Positions 7,832 through 15,917 of a DNA stretch of 64,000 nt are shown one piece after another. Position 1 is the stretch's first letter; each line of letters begins with the position of its first letter. The notes below the pieces were generated by a model. That model saw only the letters and a program-made list of their open reading frames with translations, was not told where the DNA came from and made no database searches. Made by a program: the position numbers and the translations under genes. The stretch covers positions 1-64,000 of the forward strand of contig NZ_JAIOGQ010000026.1 of assembly GCF_019904135.1 (NCBI RefSeq). The letters run 5' to 3'. This DNA is from Paenibacillus caui. Lineage in GTDB: Bacteria > Bacillota > Bacilli > Paenibacillales > Paenibacillaceae.

Positions 7832-9321
7832 ATGAGTTTGAAAGTAGCGATTTATGCACGAGTTAGTACCACTAGGGACGCTCAGAAAGATAGCATTGAT
7901 AATCAAATTGCTTATGCTATGGATTTGATTACAAGTAACGGGTGGACTGTGGCAAGTACTTACATCGACAATGGCATTAGTGGGCTGAAAGTCAAAAATC
8001 GTGCACAAATGCAACGATTGCTTGCCGATGCAAAAAAGAAGAAGTTTGATGCGGTTATAGCTAAATCCGTTTCTCGACTTGGGCGGAATTTAGTTGAAAA
8101 CTTGCAGACGGCAGACATCATCGTTAGTTCCGGTGCTCGTTTGATTCTTCCTGAGGACAATTACGATTCTGCTAGAAGCCAAAGTAAATTTAATTTCAAT
8201 ATTCGGGCTTTATTAGCGGAAGAGGATAGTGCTACATTCTCACGTAGAATCAAGCTAGGAAGACAAGGGAGTGCTAAACGGGGAAAGTATCAGGCTTCAT
8301 TGCCTGCTTATGGTTACAGACGGGATGAGAACGGAAACTTAGTCCCTGATGAAGTGACCGCCCCGACTGTGCAGAGTATTTTCCACTGGTATTTACATGA
8401 CGGGTGGGGAATGCAGAAAATCAGTAACTACTTGACTGAGCATGGCTATCCTACACCAAGAACAGTATCTAATGCAGGTAATCAAGGGACGGTTTGGCAA
8501 CAATCAAGCATTAAATGTATTTTGACCAATGTCACCTATACCGGAACACTATGCCAACACCGTGAAGAAGTAATACGCCGCATGTCTAAAGAACGGGTCA
8601 AAATTCCCGAAATAAACAGATTATCTTTGAGAATGCCCGAAAAAGCCACAGTAACGGTCAAGAAAGCCTTTTTGCACACCTTATGTTATGTCCTGATTGT
8701 GGTCATGGCATGACCTACCGTAAGGATAGGCTAAAGAAACAGAATGGGGCTTACGTTTGTTGTGGGTATGTGAAGCGAGGAAAGGCGTTCTGTTCTTCAC
8801 TCATTATCGGGTACGATACCCTACTCGCAGCTATTAAGAATGACCTAAAGGAACTGATTGGCAGTAACGTCAGATTGGACAGGCTATTCGATGCTGTAAA
8901 AGGGAATGTTGGTCTGAAACAATCGGCACTAATCAAAGAGTTGAACAAGCTGAATAAGCAACAAGAACAGTTAGAAAAGAATGTTCAGGGGCTAATAACC
9001 CTCTTTTCTAATCAGGCTCTTACCCTTGAGCAGTTTAATGCCCAAAATCAACGCAATCAGGAAGAACAACAAGTCCTTGCCAAACGAAAAGCGGAATTGG
9101 AGACCGTTCTCGAAACGCAAAAAGACACGGAAGAACAATTCCGTGCCTTTCAGAAGAAAATTGCGTTGTTTGCACAGCTTGACATTGATGATGAGCAAGT
9201 TCTAAAACAATTACTCAATCAAGTAATTGAAAAGATAGAAGTCCATCAAGATGGCTCTATCAAGATTCACTACAACATCGCCCACCCTCAGAAAATGGGC
9301 GAATTACTTCAAGGGGCTTAA
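7832..9321 (+). pseudogene. Large serine recombinase, frameshifted
   Basis: The first frame (7832-8713) has the resolvase catalytic domain with the nucleophile S12 (YARVST), RLGRN and the recombinase domain up to about residue 255. The second frame (to 9321) resumes at the zinc-ribbon LCPDCGHGM and continues through the coiled coil to the C-terminus. The frames join near 8620 (cccgaaataaacag): the other frame reads KQIIFENARKSHSNGQESLFAHL straight into the zinc ribbon, so one base is missing or extra there. The normal residues between FENA and the zinc ribbon also seem shorter than usual, suggesting a small deletion. Intact enzymes are about 500-550 aa. It probably integrated this element but now looks inactive unless frameshifting or a sequencing error is involved. 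Confidence 0.8.
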
Positions 9322-9340
9322 TCTTTAGCCCCTCTTAATT
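9312..9340. terminator. Bidirectional terminator between element and rlmD
   Basis: AGGGGCT (9312-9318) pairs with AGCCCCT (9327-9333). The convergent recombinase and rlmD stop codons lie inside the hairpin. It marks the probable right boundary of the element. Confidence 0.5.
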
Positions 9341-10868
9341 TAAGTAACACTGTACACTCCACATGCACCGTATGCGGAAACATATCTACCGGCTGCACTT
9401 CCACCGTCCTGTACCCGCCGTCCTCGAGCACCCGCAAGTCCCTTGCCAGTGTCGAGGCATTGCACGACACATACACCACTCTCTCCGGCTTCATCTCCAG
9501 GATCGTGTCCAGTAGGCGGGGGTCGCAGCCCTTGCGCGGCGGGTCGACGACGATGACGTCGGCCTCGATACCTTGCTCTTTCCAGCGCGGAATGACGTCC
9601 TCCGAAGCGCCGACTTCGAACTTTACATTGTTCATGCCGTTCAGCTTGGCGTTGCTGCGCGCGTCTTCGATGGCTTCCTTGACGATTTCAACGCCATACA
9701 CCTGGTCAGCGTGTTGGGCAAGAAATAGTGAAATCGTGCCGATGCCGCAGTAGGCGTCGATCACGGTTTCATTGCCAGTCAGGCCGGCGTACTCGACCGT
9801 TTTGCCGTAGAGCACCTCGGTCTGCACCGGGTTGACCTGGTAAAAAGAGCGCGCCGAAATGGCGAACTGCACGCTGCCAATGTAATCGTAAATGACGTCG
9901 CGGCCCCACAGGACACGGGTTTCGTCGCCGAAAATAACGTTCGTCTGCTTCGTGTTCACGTTCTGGCAGATGCTAGCCACATCCGGTATTTGCTCGCGGA
10001 TGCTGCCGATCCAGGCATCCGCGTGCGGGATGTCGCGTCCGTTCGTGACGAGGACGAGCATGATTTCGCCGGTGCGGAACGCTTTCTTGACGACGACGTG
10101 CCGCAGCAGGCCCCGGCCGGTCTCTTCGTTGTAAGCGGAGATGCCGAGGCTGCTGCCGATCTCTTTCACGCGCGCCACAACTTCGTCGTTGTGCTCGTGC
10201 TGGATCAGGCACGTCTCCATATCGATGATGCGGTGGCTGCCGCGCGCGTAGAACCCGCCGATCAGGCCGCCTTCGGCCGCCCCGATCGGCACCTGAGCCT
10301 TGTTGCGGTAGCGCCAAGGCTCGGCCATGCCGAGCGTCTCGCGGACGACGATTCCGGCATCTTTGGAAGCGGCATCAGCAACACTTGCGATGCCAGCCGA
10401 ATCCTCTGTGCCCTCGCCCAAGCTCCCGCTCACCCGCAGCTTCCCGATCCGCTCCAGCGCGTCCACGACACGCTGCCGCTTCCAGGCAAGCTGGCCGGCG
10501 TAGCTCATATGCTGCAGCTGGCAGCCGCCGCATTGATCGTAGATCGGGCAGGCGGCCATAATGCGGTCCGGACTTGCCTGAAGCACGTCCAGCAGCTTGG
10601 CGTAGCCGTACTGCTTCTTCGTCTTGAGCACCTTGACCCGGACCTTCTCGCCCGGCAGCGCGCCAGCAACAAAAAGGGTATAGCCTTCCGAGCGGCCTAC
10701 CCCTTCCCCGTCATGATTCATGCCGATAATATCGATAATATGCTCTTCGTTCTTGGCTACAGGCAGGTCCCGATCCGCAGCTGCCGCGCTGCGGCTTCCT
10801 TTCAGCGTTCTCCCGCCGCGGCCGGAAGATGACATTCCTCCATGCCTTCCGCCCCGGTGTTTTGTCAT
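9318..10868 (-). CDS. rlmD: 23S rRNA (uracil-C5)-methyltransferase, RlmD/RlmCD family
   Basis: A 516-aa TrmA-family enzyme that methylates uracil C5 in 23S rRNA with SAM. A basic low-complexity tail (1-40) precedes a TRAM RNA-binding domain (about 42-95). The iron-sulfur cysteines C107, C113, C116 ([10 protein letters not shown]) and C220 follow. The SAM site [19 protein letters not shown] and the catalytic cysteine in YVSCNAS complete the family set. A 25-residue Ala/Ser/Asp-rich insertion at about 150-175 is unusual. The start could also be the internal methionine at residue 12. Its 3' end overlaps the serine recombinase stop, making this gene the likely insertion target. The 3' end itself looks intact. 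Confidence 0.9.
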   Translation of the reverse strand: MTKHRGGRHGGMSSSGRGGRTLKGSRSAAAADRDLPVAKNEEHIIDIIGMNHDGEGVGRSEGYTLFVAGALPGEKVRVKVLKTKKQYGYAKLLDVLQASPDRIMAACPIYDQCGGCQLQHMSYAGQLAWKRQRVVDALERIGKLRVSGSLGEGTEDSAGIASVADAASKDAGIVVRETLGMAEPWRYRNKAQVPIGAAEGGLIGGFYARGSHRIIDMETCLIQHEHNDEVVARVKEIGSSLGISAYNEETGRGLLRHVVVKKAFRTGEIMLVLVTNGRDIPHADAWIGSIREQIPDVASICQNVNTKQTNVIFGDETRVLWGRDVIYDYIGSVQFAISARSFYQVNPVQTEVLYGKTVEYAGLTGNETVIDAYCGIGTISLFLAQHADQVYGVEIVKEAIEDARSNAKLNGMNNVKFEVGASEDVIPRWKEQGIEADVIVVDPPRKGCDPRLLDTILEMKPERVVYVSCNASTLARDLRVLEDGGYRTVEVQPVDMFPHTVHVECTVLLKLRGAKD

Positions 10869-11001
10869 CTGGCTTGCTTCACTTCTTTCTTCTTGGTGAT
10901 GCCTCCATTTGGAGGTATTCTATCTCTATCCCGCATTATCAATAGGGGATTTGTTCTATTGAACCATTACAATCACATGCATCGCTTCCCGCACTCAAGA
11001 C

Positions 11002-11883
11002 TCAAGCAAAAATCCTCATATGCGACGGCAGGATCTCAAAGACGCCGGGCAGTCTTCCGCCCAGTTCTCCGTCTAGATTGAGCAGCACCGGCGATGGGGA
11101 AGTCACTTCCATCCGCTTCGTCTTGAAATAGATGACATGCGAGTCGTTGAAATGGTCTCCCCGCAGCGCCAAAGTAACAAGGCGGATGAATTCGCCCAGA
11201 TTGCACCGCCTTATGGCGATGACATCCAGCAGCCCATCGTCAATGCGGGCTTCCGGCGCAAGCTTCTCGAAGCCGCCGACCGAATTCGAGTTGGCGATCA
11301 GGAACATCATGAATTCCCCATGCATGGGCTCATAGCCCTCAGCCGTGATGGTAAGCTCGGTCGGCGAGAGATTTACCATCTTCTCGATCCCTTTCATATA
11401 ATAGGCAAGCTGCCCGATCATCGTCTTCAGCCGGCTTGGCACTTCATAGGTCAGCTGTGTCAGCGAACCGCCCCCGGCAATATTGATAAAATAACGGCCA
11501 TTCGCCTTGCCGATATCAATTGGCCGCGTCACGTCGCGGATAACAAGATCGCAATAGTCTTCCCATTTTCTCGAAATCCCCATAGCCCGTGCAAAATCGT
11601 TGGTTGTACCCAGCGGAAAAATACCGAGCGGCGGCAGGTCCTCCTTGCCGGCCATCCCGTTCACCACTTCGTTCAGGGTGCCGTCGCCCCCTGCTGCGAT
11701 AATGATATCGTAGCCGCGGTACACGGCCTCTGCGGCTTCCCGGGTCGCATCTCCTTCGCCAGTTGTCGCGTGGCAGGAGGTTTCGATTCCGGCCAGATCA
11801 AGCCGGTGCAGAATGTCCGGCAGCAGCCGTCTCATCTCTTCACGTCCCGAAGAAGGATTATAAATTAACCTGGCTTTTTTCAT
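11002..11883 (-). CDS. dgkB: Diacylglycerol/lipid kinase (DgkB family)
   Basis: A lipid kinase of 293 aa that phosphorylates diacylglycerol to phosphatidic acid, feeding phospholipid synthesis. It shows the diacylglycerol kinase catalytic signature GGDGTLNEVVNG near residues 65-76 and the GIFPLGTTNDFAR motif. The C-terminal half carries the usual DGELGG segment. I prefer the second methionine (11883), which has GGAG nine bases upstream. The first ATG at 11898 has no visible ribosome site. It precedes rlmD on the same strand, as in Bacillus, where yerQ and yefA are neighbours. Confidence 0.9.
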   Translation of the reverse strand: MKKARLIYNPSSGREEMRRLLPDILHRLDLAGIETSCHATTGEGDATREAAEAVYRGYDIIIAAGGDGTLNEVVNGMAGKEDLPPLGIFPLGTTNDFARAMGISRKWEDYCDLVIRDVTRPIDIGKANGRYFINIAGGGSLTQLTYEVPSRLKTMIGQLAYYMKGIEKMVNLSPTELTITAEGYEPMHGEFMMFLIANSNSVGGFEKLAPEARIDDGLLDVIAIRRCNLGEFIRLVTLALRGDHFNDSHVIYFKTKRMEVTSPSPVLLNLDGELGGRLPGVFEILPSHMRIFA

Positions 11884-11904
11884 GTGTTGCAGCTCCATTT
11901 ATTC

Positions 11905-12669
11905 TCAAATTGTCAATGATCCCATTATATTCGAGATTTGATCCCGTATCCAGTCCACCAGCTTCGGATGGGGCAGCAATGCCTCCCCGGAGTAGCGGTA
12001 AGACAGCCCTTCCAGCCTTGACGGAATAACATGCTTAGTAAAATAACCGGAGCTCAGAAACAAGGGAGCCACGATGACGTCATAGTTCTGCTCAGACCAG
12101 TAGGCCACCTTGCTTCGCAGGCTGTCCGGACGCAGGAGCGCATAATCCGCAGCCGCGGCGCCGCTTAGCCGCTTGACCCTTTCGGCCAGCGAGGAAATGC
12201 CGGATTCCCAGCGCTGGCGAAAGCCCTCATGGGCGCTGCCGTGTCCGACAAGAATAATGGCTTCACGATCAGGCGCGCTGGAAAGCCCCCTTAATTTATC
12301 CCATACCATTCCGGCAATGATCGGATCATCATCGACCGGGCCCCCAAAGTGCACTTTGGCACTAATCCGAAAGGGCTTTAGGTCCGTTTCCATCTCAGGC
12401 TGCGCTTTAATCCCCAGCGCATAGCTGATTTCATCAATATGTGTACTGCCCGAGGAAACAAACAGCGGTATGACGATGATATCCGTTACGCCCGCAGCCT
12501 CAAGTGCATCAATACCGTGCTGAATGTCCCGGTCATAGACGATTTCTAAGAAAGAAGCTTCCACCGGTATGTCGGAAGGAAGCTTCAGATCCTGCACAGC
12601 CCCGTCTACCAGCTTGATCCAAGCAGGTTCCGGAGAGCCGTGGCTAATGATGAGAACGCCGGGTTTCAT
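11905..12669 (-). CDS. CbiX-like sirohydrochlorin chelatase
   Basis: A 254-aa protein with two CbiX/SirB half-domains. The first has IISHGS with the probable metal-chelating histidine and FVSSGSTHIDEI. The second has LVGHGSAHEG and APLFLSSGYFTKHVIP. Family members insert cobalt, nickel or iron into sirohydrochlorin for cobalamin or siroheme synthesis. No other tetrapyrrole genes lie nearby, so the metal is not assignable. Its ATG overlaps the stop of yerC (ATGA), so the two are translationally coupled. Confidence 0.85.
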   Translation of the reverse strand: MKPGVLIISHGSPEPAWIKLVDGAVQDLKLPSDIPVEASFLEIVYDRDIQHGIDALEAAGVTDIIVIPLFVSSGSTHIDEISYALGIKAQPEMETDLKPFRISAKVHFGGPVDDDPIIAGMVWDKLRGLSSAPDREAIILVGHGSAHEGFRQRWESGISSLAERVKRLSGAAAADYALLRPDSLRSKVAYWSEQNYDVIVAPLFLSSGYFTKHVIPSRLEGLSYRYSGEALLPHPKLVDWIRDQISNIMGSLTI

Positions 12670-12959
12670 CAGCGGCCCAAGCGATCCAATGTCATTTTAT
12701 ATCCGTCGTTGCCATAGTTCAGGCAGCGTTTGACGCGTGAAATGGTCGCCGTGCTGGCGCCGGTCTCCGCTTCAATCTGGTTATACGTACAGCCTTTGCC
12801 GAGCATGCGGGCAACTTCAAGCCGCTGGGCCATAGACTGGATTTCATTAACAGTACATAGATCGTCGAAGAAGACGTAACATTCCTCGAGGTTATTGAGT
12901 GTAAGAATAGCTTCGAATAATTGATCAATGCTGGAATCATTCAATTTCTTAAGCTGCAC
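12669..12959 (-). CDS. yerC: YerC-like TrpR-family regulator
   Basis: A small TrpR-superfamily DNA-binding protein of 96 aa. The core AQRLEVARMLGKGCTYNQIE, then TGASTATISRVKRCLNYGND, is the conserved HTH of the YerC/YecD family. I choose GTG 12959 because it aligns with known family starts (VQLKKL), has AGGGGAT upstream, and because a sigma-A promoter lies inside the longer frame that would start at 13022. The regulated genes are unknown to me. A palindrome at its own transcription start suggests autoregulation. First gene of the yerC-cbiX pair. Confidence 0.85.
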   Translation of the reverse strand: MQLKKLNDSSIDQLFEAILTLNNLEECYVFFDDLCTVNEIQSMAQRLEVARMLGKGCTYNQIEAETGASTATISRVKRCLNYGNDGYKMTLDRLGR

Positions 12960-12973
12960 CTGTTTATCATCCC

Positions 12974-13022
12974 CTACAGTTACTGTAGTTCCATTGTACA
13001 TGAGGGGAGGCATTATTTTCAA
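12974..13022 (-). promoter_or_regulatory. yerC promoter with palindromic operator candidate
   Basis: On the minus strand TTGAAA (13022-13017), 18 nt, then TACAAT (12998-12993) form a sigma-A promoter. The palindrome CTACAG-TTA-CTGTAG (12974-12988) starts 5 nt downstream, covering the predicted transcription start. TrpR-family repressors bind such sites, so self-repression by YerC is a reasonable guess. Confidence 0.65.
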
Positions 13023-13191
13023 GCATTAACGATTTCACGCACTACAGAGCCCGAACGCCTAATTCCGCATTCGCCCACAAAAAATCAGGACATTCGTCTA
13101 TTCCCTGCATTTGCCTACAACATACATTACATAGAGAACGTCTCCACGAATGTCTATCACGAGTAGACACAAATACTGGAAAAGGAATGTG

Positions 13192-13731
13192 ATGAACATG
13201 CCTCATTACAACAATCCGCACCGGAGCGCGGCTCCTCCAGAGCTTCCTGCAGCACAGCAATATTATCCGGGCGTTAATCCTTACGGGGTCTCCTATTCGG
13301 AGATCGCCGAATCATCGTCGGTTGTCCCTTACAACGCGCAGTCCGGTTCTCTGCTCGGCGGAGCGACTGAGGCAGCCGAATCGGCCGCCAAAGGCGGGCT
13401 CTCCATACCGAATCTCGGCAACATCATGGGATTTATCGACCGTATGGGTGGCATTGATGGCATCATGAGCACCTTGGGCAAAGTGCAGAAGGTGGTGTCC
13501 AGCTTTCAGCAGATCGCTCCTATGGCCAAACTGCTGATGGGATCCTTCCTGCCCGGCTCCAAAGGGGCGGCCGGCGTGACGACGTCCCAGCCAAGCAGAC
13601 TGGACGATTACCGGCCCCGCCGCCGGCGCGGAAGCTACGGGGGCGGCAAACGCCGCTCCGGGAAAAGCGGCTCCAAAAAAGGCGGCTACCGCCGTTCCTC
13701 ACGGGGCCGCAGCTCCAAACGGCGCCGCTGA
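13192..13731 (+). CDS. Basic low-complexity protein of unknown function
   Basis: A 179-aa protein of three parts: a Pro/Tyr/Asn-rich head (MPHYNNPHRSAAPPE), a central hydrophobic helical stretch (GFIDRMGGIDGIMSTLGKV, then PMAKLLMGSFLPG) and a strongly basic Arg/Gly/Ser/Lys tail of about 45 residues. The layout recalls YqfQ-like proteins of spore formers, but I do not assign it. ATG 13192 follows AAAGGA closely, and another ATG lies 6 nt downstream. The basic tail could bind nucleic acid or spore-coat polyanions. It is followed at once by a strong terminator, so it is monocistronic. Confidence 0.75.
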   Translation: MNMPHYNNPHRSAAPPELPAAQQYYPGVNPYGVSYSEIAESSSVVPYNAQSGSLLGGATEAAESAAKGGLSIPNLGNIMGFIDRMGGIDGIMSTLGKVQKVVSSFQQIAPMAKLLMGSFLPGSKGAAGVTTSQPSRLDDYRPRRRRGSYGGGKRRSGKSGSKKGGYRRSSRGRSSKRRR

Positions 13732-13737
13732 TCTTCA

Positions 13738-13771
13738 GGCGTGCAGGTATAGCCTGCACGCCCTTTTTTTT
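13738..13771 (+). terminator. Strong intrinsic terminator
   Basis: GGCGTGCAGG (13738-13747) pairs perfectly with CCTGCACGCC (13753-13762) and is followed by a run of eight T. It ends the basic-protein gene and sits just beyond the convergent corA stop. Confidence 0.9.
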
Positions 13772-13776
13772 ACCTT

Positions 13777-14739
13777 TTACTTGAACCATCCGCGCTGTTT
13801 GAACCACAGGATCATCCACAAGCCCAGGCCAGCCATAAGACCGAGCACGGCAAAGTATCCGTAGGTCCATTGCAGCTCCGGCATCCGTTCAAAATTCATG
13901 CCGTAAATGCCGGCAATCAGCGTAAGTGGCATAAAGATTGTCGTAATGACCGTAAGGGTCTTCATGATCCCGTTCATCCGGTTGGAATTGAGCGAAATGT
14001 AGGAGTCCCGAAGGTCCGCCGTCATTTCCCGGTCCGCTTCGATCATATCCGTCAGCTTCAATAGATGATCATGGATATCCGCAAAGTAGGCCCGGTGCAT
14101 GCCCCCCTCTTGCACATGCTGCGAGTTGATAATCCGGTACAGGAGGTCGCGCATCGGGACAATGCTTTTGCGCAGCTTAAGCAGCCTGCTCCTTAAATCG
14201 AACACCTGATTCATCAGCACTTCAACCGCTTCTCGGCTGCTGACGGATTCCAGTTCGGCGAGCTCGTCCTCAATCGAATAGACGCAGGGGAAATACGAAT
14301 CCACCAGCTTGTCCATGACCGCGTACGCGGCAGCCGTTGGGCCCTGCCTTAAATCCTTGCCTTCCTTGATCCACTGGATCGTCTGCTCCCATGCCCCATC
14401 CACCTCCGCCAGCTCATCCTTATGAAAAGAAACCAGCAGCTTCTCCCCCACAAACAGATTTACTTCCATAGCGCGGAGTGTCTGTGGATGGATGGCGTGC
14501 AGGACATAAAATTGTATGTTTTCGTACAGGTCGAGCTTGGGACGCTGCAAACTATGCATAACGCAATCCTCGATCGCCAGCGGATGGAAGTGGAAATAGC
14601 TTCGGAGCAGCGCCGATTCTTCTTCCGTCGGATGGCTGAAATCCACCCAGATCCAGCTCCAGGATTCCTTGTCTATATGCTCAAGTCTGATTCCTTGCTT
14701 CACTTCATTGGCATGCGATACGGCCATTGTGCGAATCAT
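13777..14739 (-). CDS. corA: CorA-type magnesium/divalent cation channel
   Basis: A 320-aa membrane channel of the CorA/MIT family for Mg2+ or Co2+/Ni2+ uptake. The large cytoplasmic N-terminal domain (1-255) carries the family acidic and basic helices. Two transmembrane helices close the protein. The first ends in the signature YGMN at 279-282 and the second is GYFAVLGLMAGLGLWMILWF. A short basic tail follows (KQRGWFK). Likely monocistronic, with its own upstream region. Confidence 0.92.
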   Translation of the reverse strand: MIRTMAVSHANEVKQGIRLEHIDKESWSWIWVDFSHPTEEESALLRSYFHFHPLAIEDCVMHSLQRPKLDLYENIQFYVLHAIHPQTLRAMEVNLFVGEKLLVSFHKDELAEVDGAWEQTIQWIKEGKDLRQGPTAAAYAVMDKLVDSYFPCVYSIEDELAELESVSSREAVEVLMNQVFDLRSRLLKLRKSIVPMRDLLYRIINSQHVQEGGMHRAYFADIHDHLLKLTDMIEADREMTADLRDSYISLNSNRMNGIMKTLTVITTIFMPLTLIAGIYGMNFERMPELQWTYGYFAVLGLMAGLGLWMILWFKQRGWFK

Positions 14740-14843
14740 GATTCTTCCCTCTCTTTATGTAACTTGCCAGTCTTGCGGCTTATGCTTAAACTTCATTGTA
14801 TCGTAACCGTTCAAATTTACCTAACTATTCTCAGGATATAAGT

Positions 14844-14885
14844 AGAAACGGCAAAGCCGTCCTTTAAAAGACGGCATCCGTTTCT
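14844..14885. repeat. Nested inverted repeat upstream of corA
   Basis: Outer arms AGAAACGG (14844-14851) and CCGTTTCT (14878-14885) enclose inner arms GCCGTC (14856-14861) and GACGGC (14870-14875). A two-storey stem-loop of unknown role lies in the 269-nt gap between glnL and corA. It could cap the convergence of readthrough from glnL. Confidence 0.55.
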
Positions 14886-14895
14886 GCGAGAACGA

Positions 14896-14923
14896 TAAAA
14901 AGAGACAACCGATATACGTTGTC
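14896..14923 (-). terminator. Terminator after glnL
   Basis: On the minus strand GACAAC (14923-14918) pairs with GTTGTC (14909-14904), followed by TCTTTTTATC. It lies 86 nt beyond the glnL stop. Confidence 0.65.
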
Positions 14924-15008
14924 CCTGCTTCATTTTATTCTTTAGTTCCTTTTCTGTTTCCGCCTTCTGCCCATTCCTACAGCAGCTTTTCACTAAATAC
15001 CGGAAGAC

Positions 15009-15914
15009 TTACTGCTTGAGCTGCTCCTGCACCTCAAAATAGAGCACCTGCAAAAATTTCTTGATGTTCACCTTGACCCTGCTGCTTTCGCGGCCCTGTT
15101 CCATATCCTTCATCTTCTGGCGTACATCTTCAAAATCGAAATAAAGCGGCGCATAATGCTCGAATTTTGGGTGGCCGTAGTCGGTCAGTCCGATGGAAGC
15201 CAGATGGCTTAAGCCGGTCGACAGAGCCCTTCGCAAGCGCTGCTCGATAGCTTTAACCTCTTTGGCAATATCGTCCTTGTCTATCTTATAGGCCCGGGCA
15301 GCGGCCTCATACACTTCCTTGAGTGAAGGAAAGCTGGGATCTACATCTTCCCGCGAAGCCAAGTTTTCCATAATCGTGATAATATCACGGCTGCCGCTTT
15401 CGCCCACCATACCCATGCTCATGAGAATGGGCTGAACGGCGTCTTTAACGCTTTTTCTGGGAGTCGTAGCAATCGCTGCCGCATGCTGGAGTCCCTCCAG
15501 CTTGGCCAGGGTCGACCTGATTTCCGTCAAATATTGGTTCATCGTCCAGCGCTCCGAAACCTTCTTCAGTACCGTTTCTACCTCAATCCGGTTAATCGGC
15601 TTGCGGATGAAGAACTCAATCCCCGACCGGTAAGCAAGCCCTACCATTTCCTGGTTTTCAATCTGGGAGATCATGACGTATTTGGCTCCGCAGCCCCTGC
15701 TTCGAAGCAGCGAAATCGTCTCGATTCCATCCTGGTCCGGCATAAGCAGATCCATCAGCACAACATCAGGTGACTGTTCGAGAATGATCCGCGCTCCTTC
15801 CGCGCCTCCTTCGGCCATACCCACTACTTCTCCCAAACTGCTGTCTTCAATAATATTCTGCAGCATGCGCCGGGTGCCTCTATCATCGTCCACAATACAA
15901 AAAGAAAGCGCCAC
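15009..15914 (-). CDS. glnL: Response regulator GlnL-like (YcbB)
   Basis: A 301-aa response regulator. Its receiver domain has acidic residues DDD at 9-11, phospho-acceptor D55 (LMDLLMPDQDG) and a conserved lysine (IRKP). The C-terminal part (about 145-301) is the YcbB domain that replaces a classical output HTH in GlnL, which in Bacillus activates glutamine-utilisation genes. It starts 4 nt after the kinase stop and is last in the minus-strand glutamine cluster. Confidence 0.88.
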   Translation of the reverse strand: MALSFCIVDDDRGTRRMLQNIIEDSSLGEVVGMAEGGAEGARIILEQSPDVVLMDLLMPDQDGIETISLLRSRGCGAKYVMISQIENQEMVGLAYRSGIEFFIRKPINRIEVETVLKKVSERWTMNQYLTEIRSTLAKLEGLQHAAAIATTPRKSVKDAVQPILMSMGMVGESGSRDIITIMENLASREDVDPSFPSLKEVYEAAARAYKIDKDDIAKEVKAIEQRLRRALSTGLSHLASIGLTDYGHPKFEHYAPLYFDFEDVRQKMKDMEQGRESSRVKVNIKKFLQVLYFEVQEQLKQ

Positions 15915-15917
15915 CTC

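Noticed and set aside
9990-10832. A 280-codon plus-strand open frame
   Set aside because: It is the antisense shadow of rlmD in GC-rich DNA. No ribosome site, no recognisable protein.
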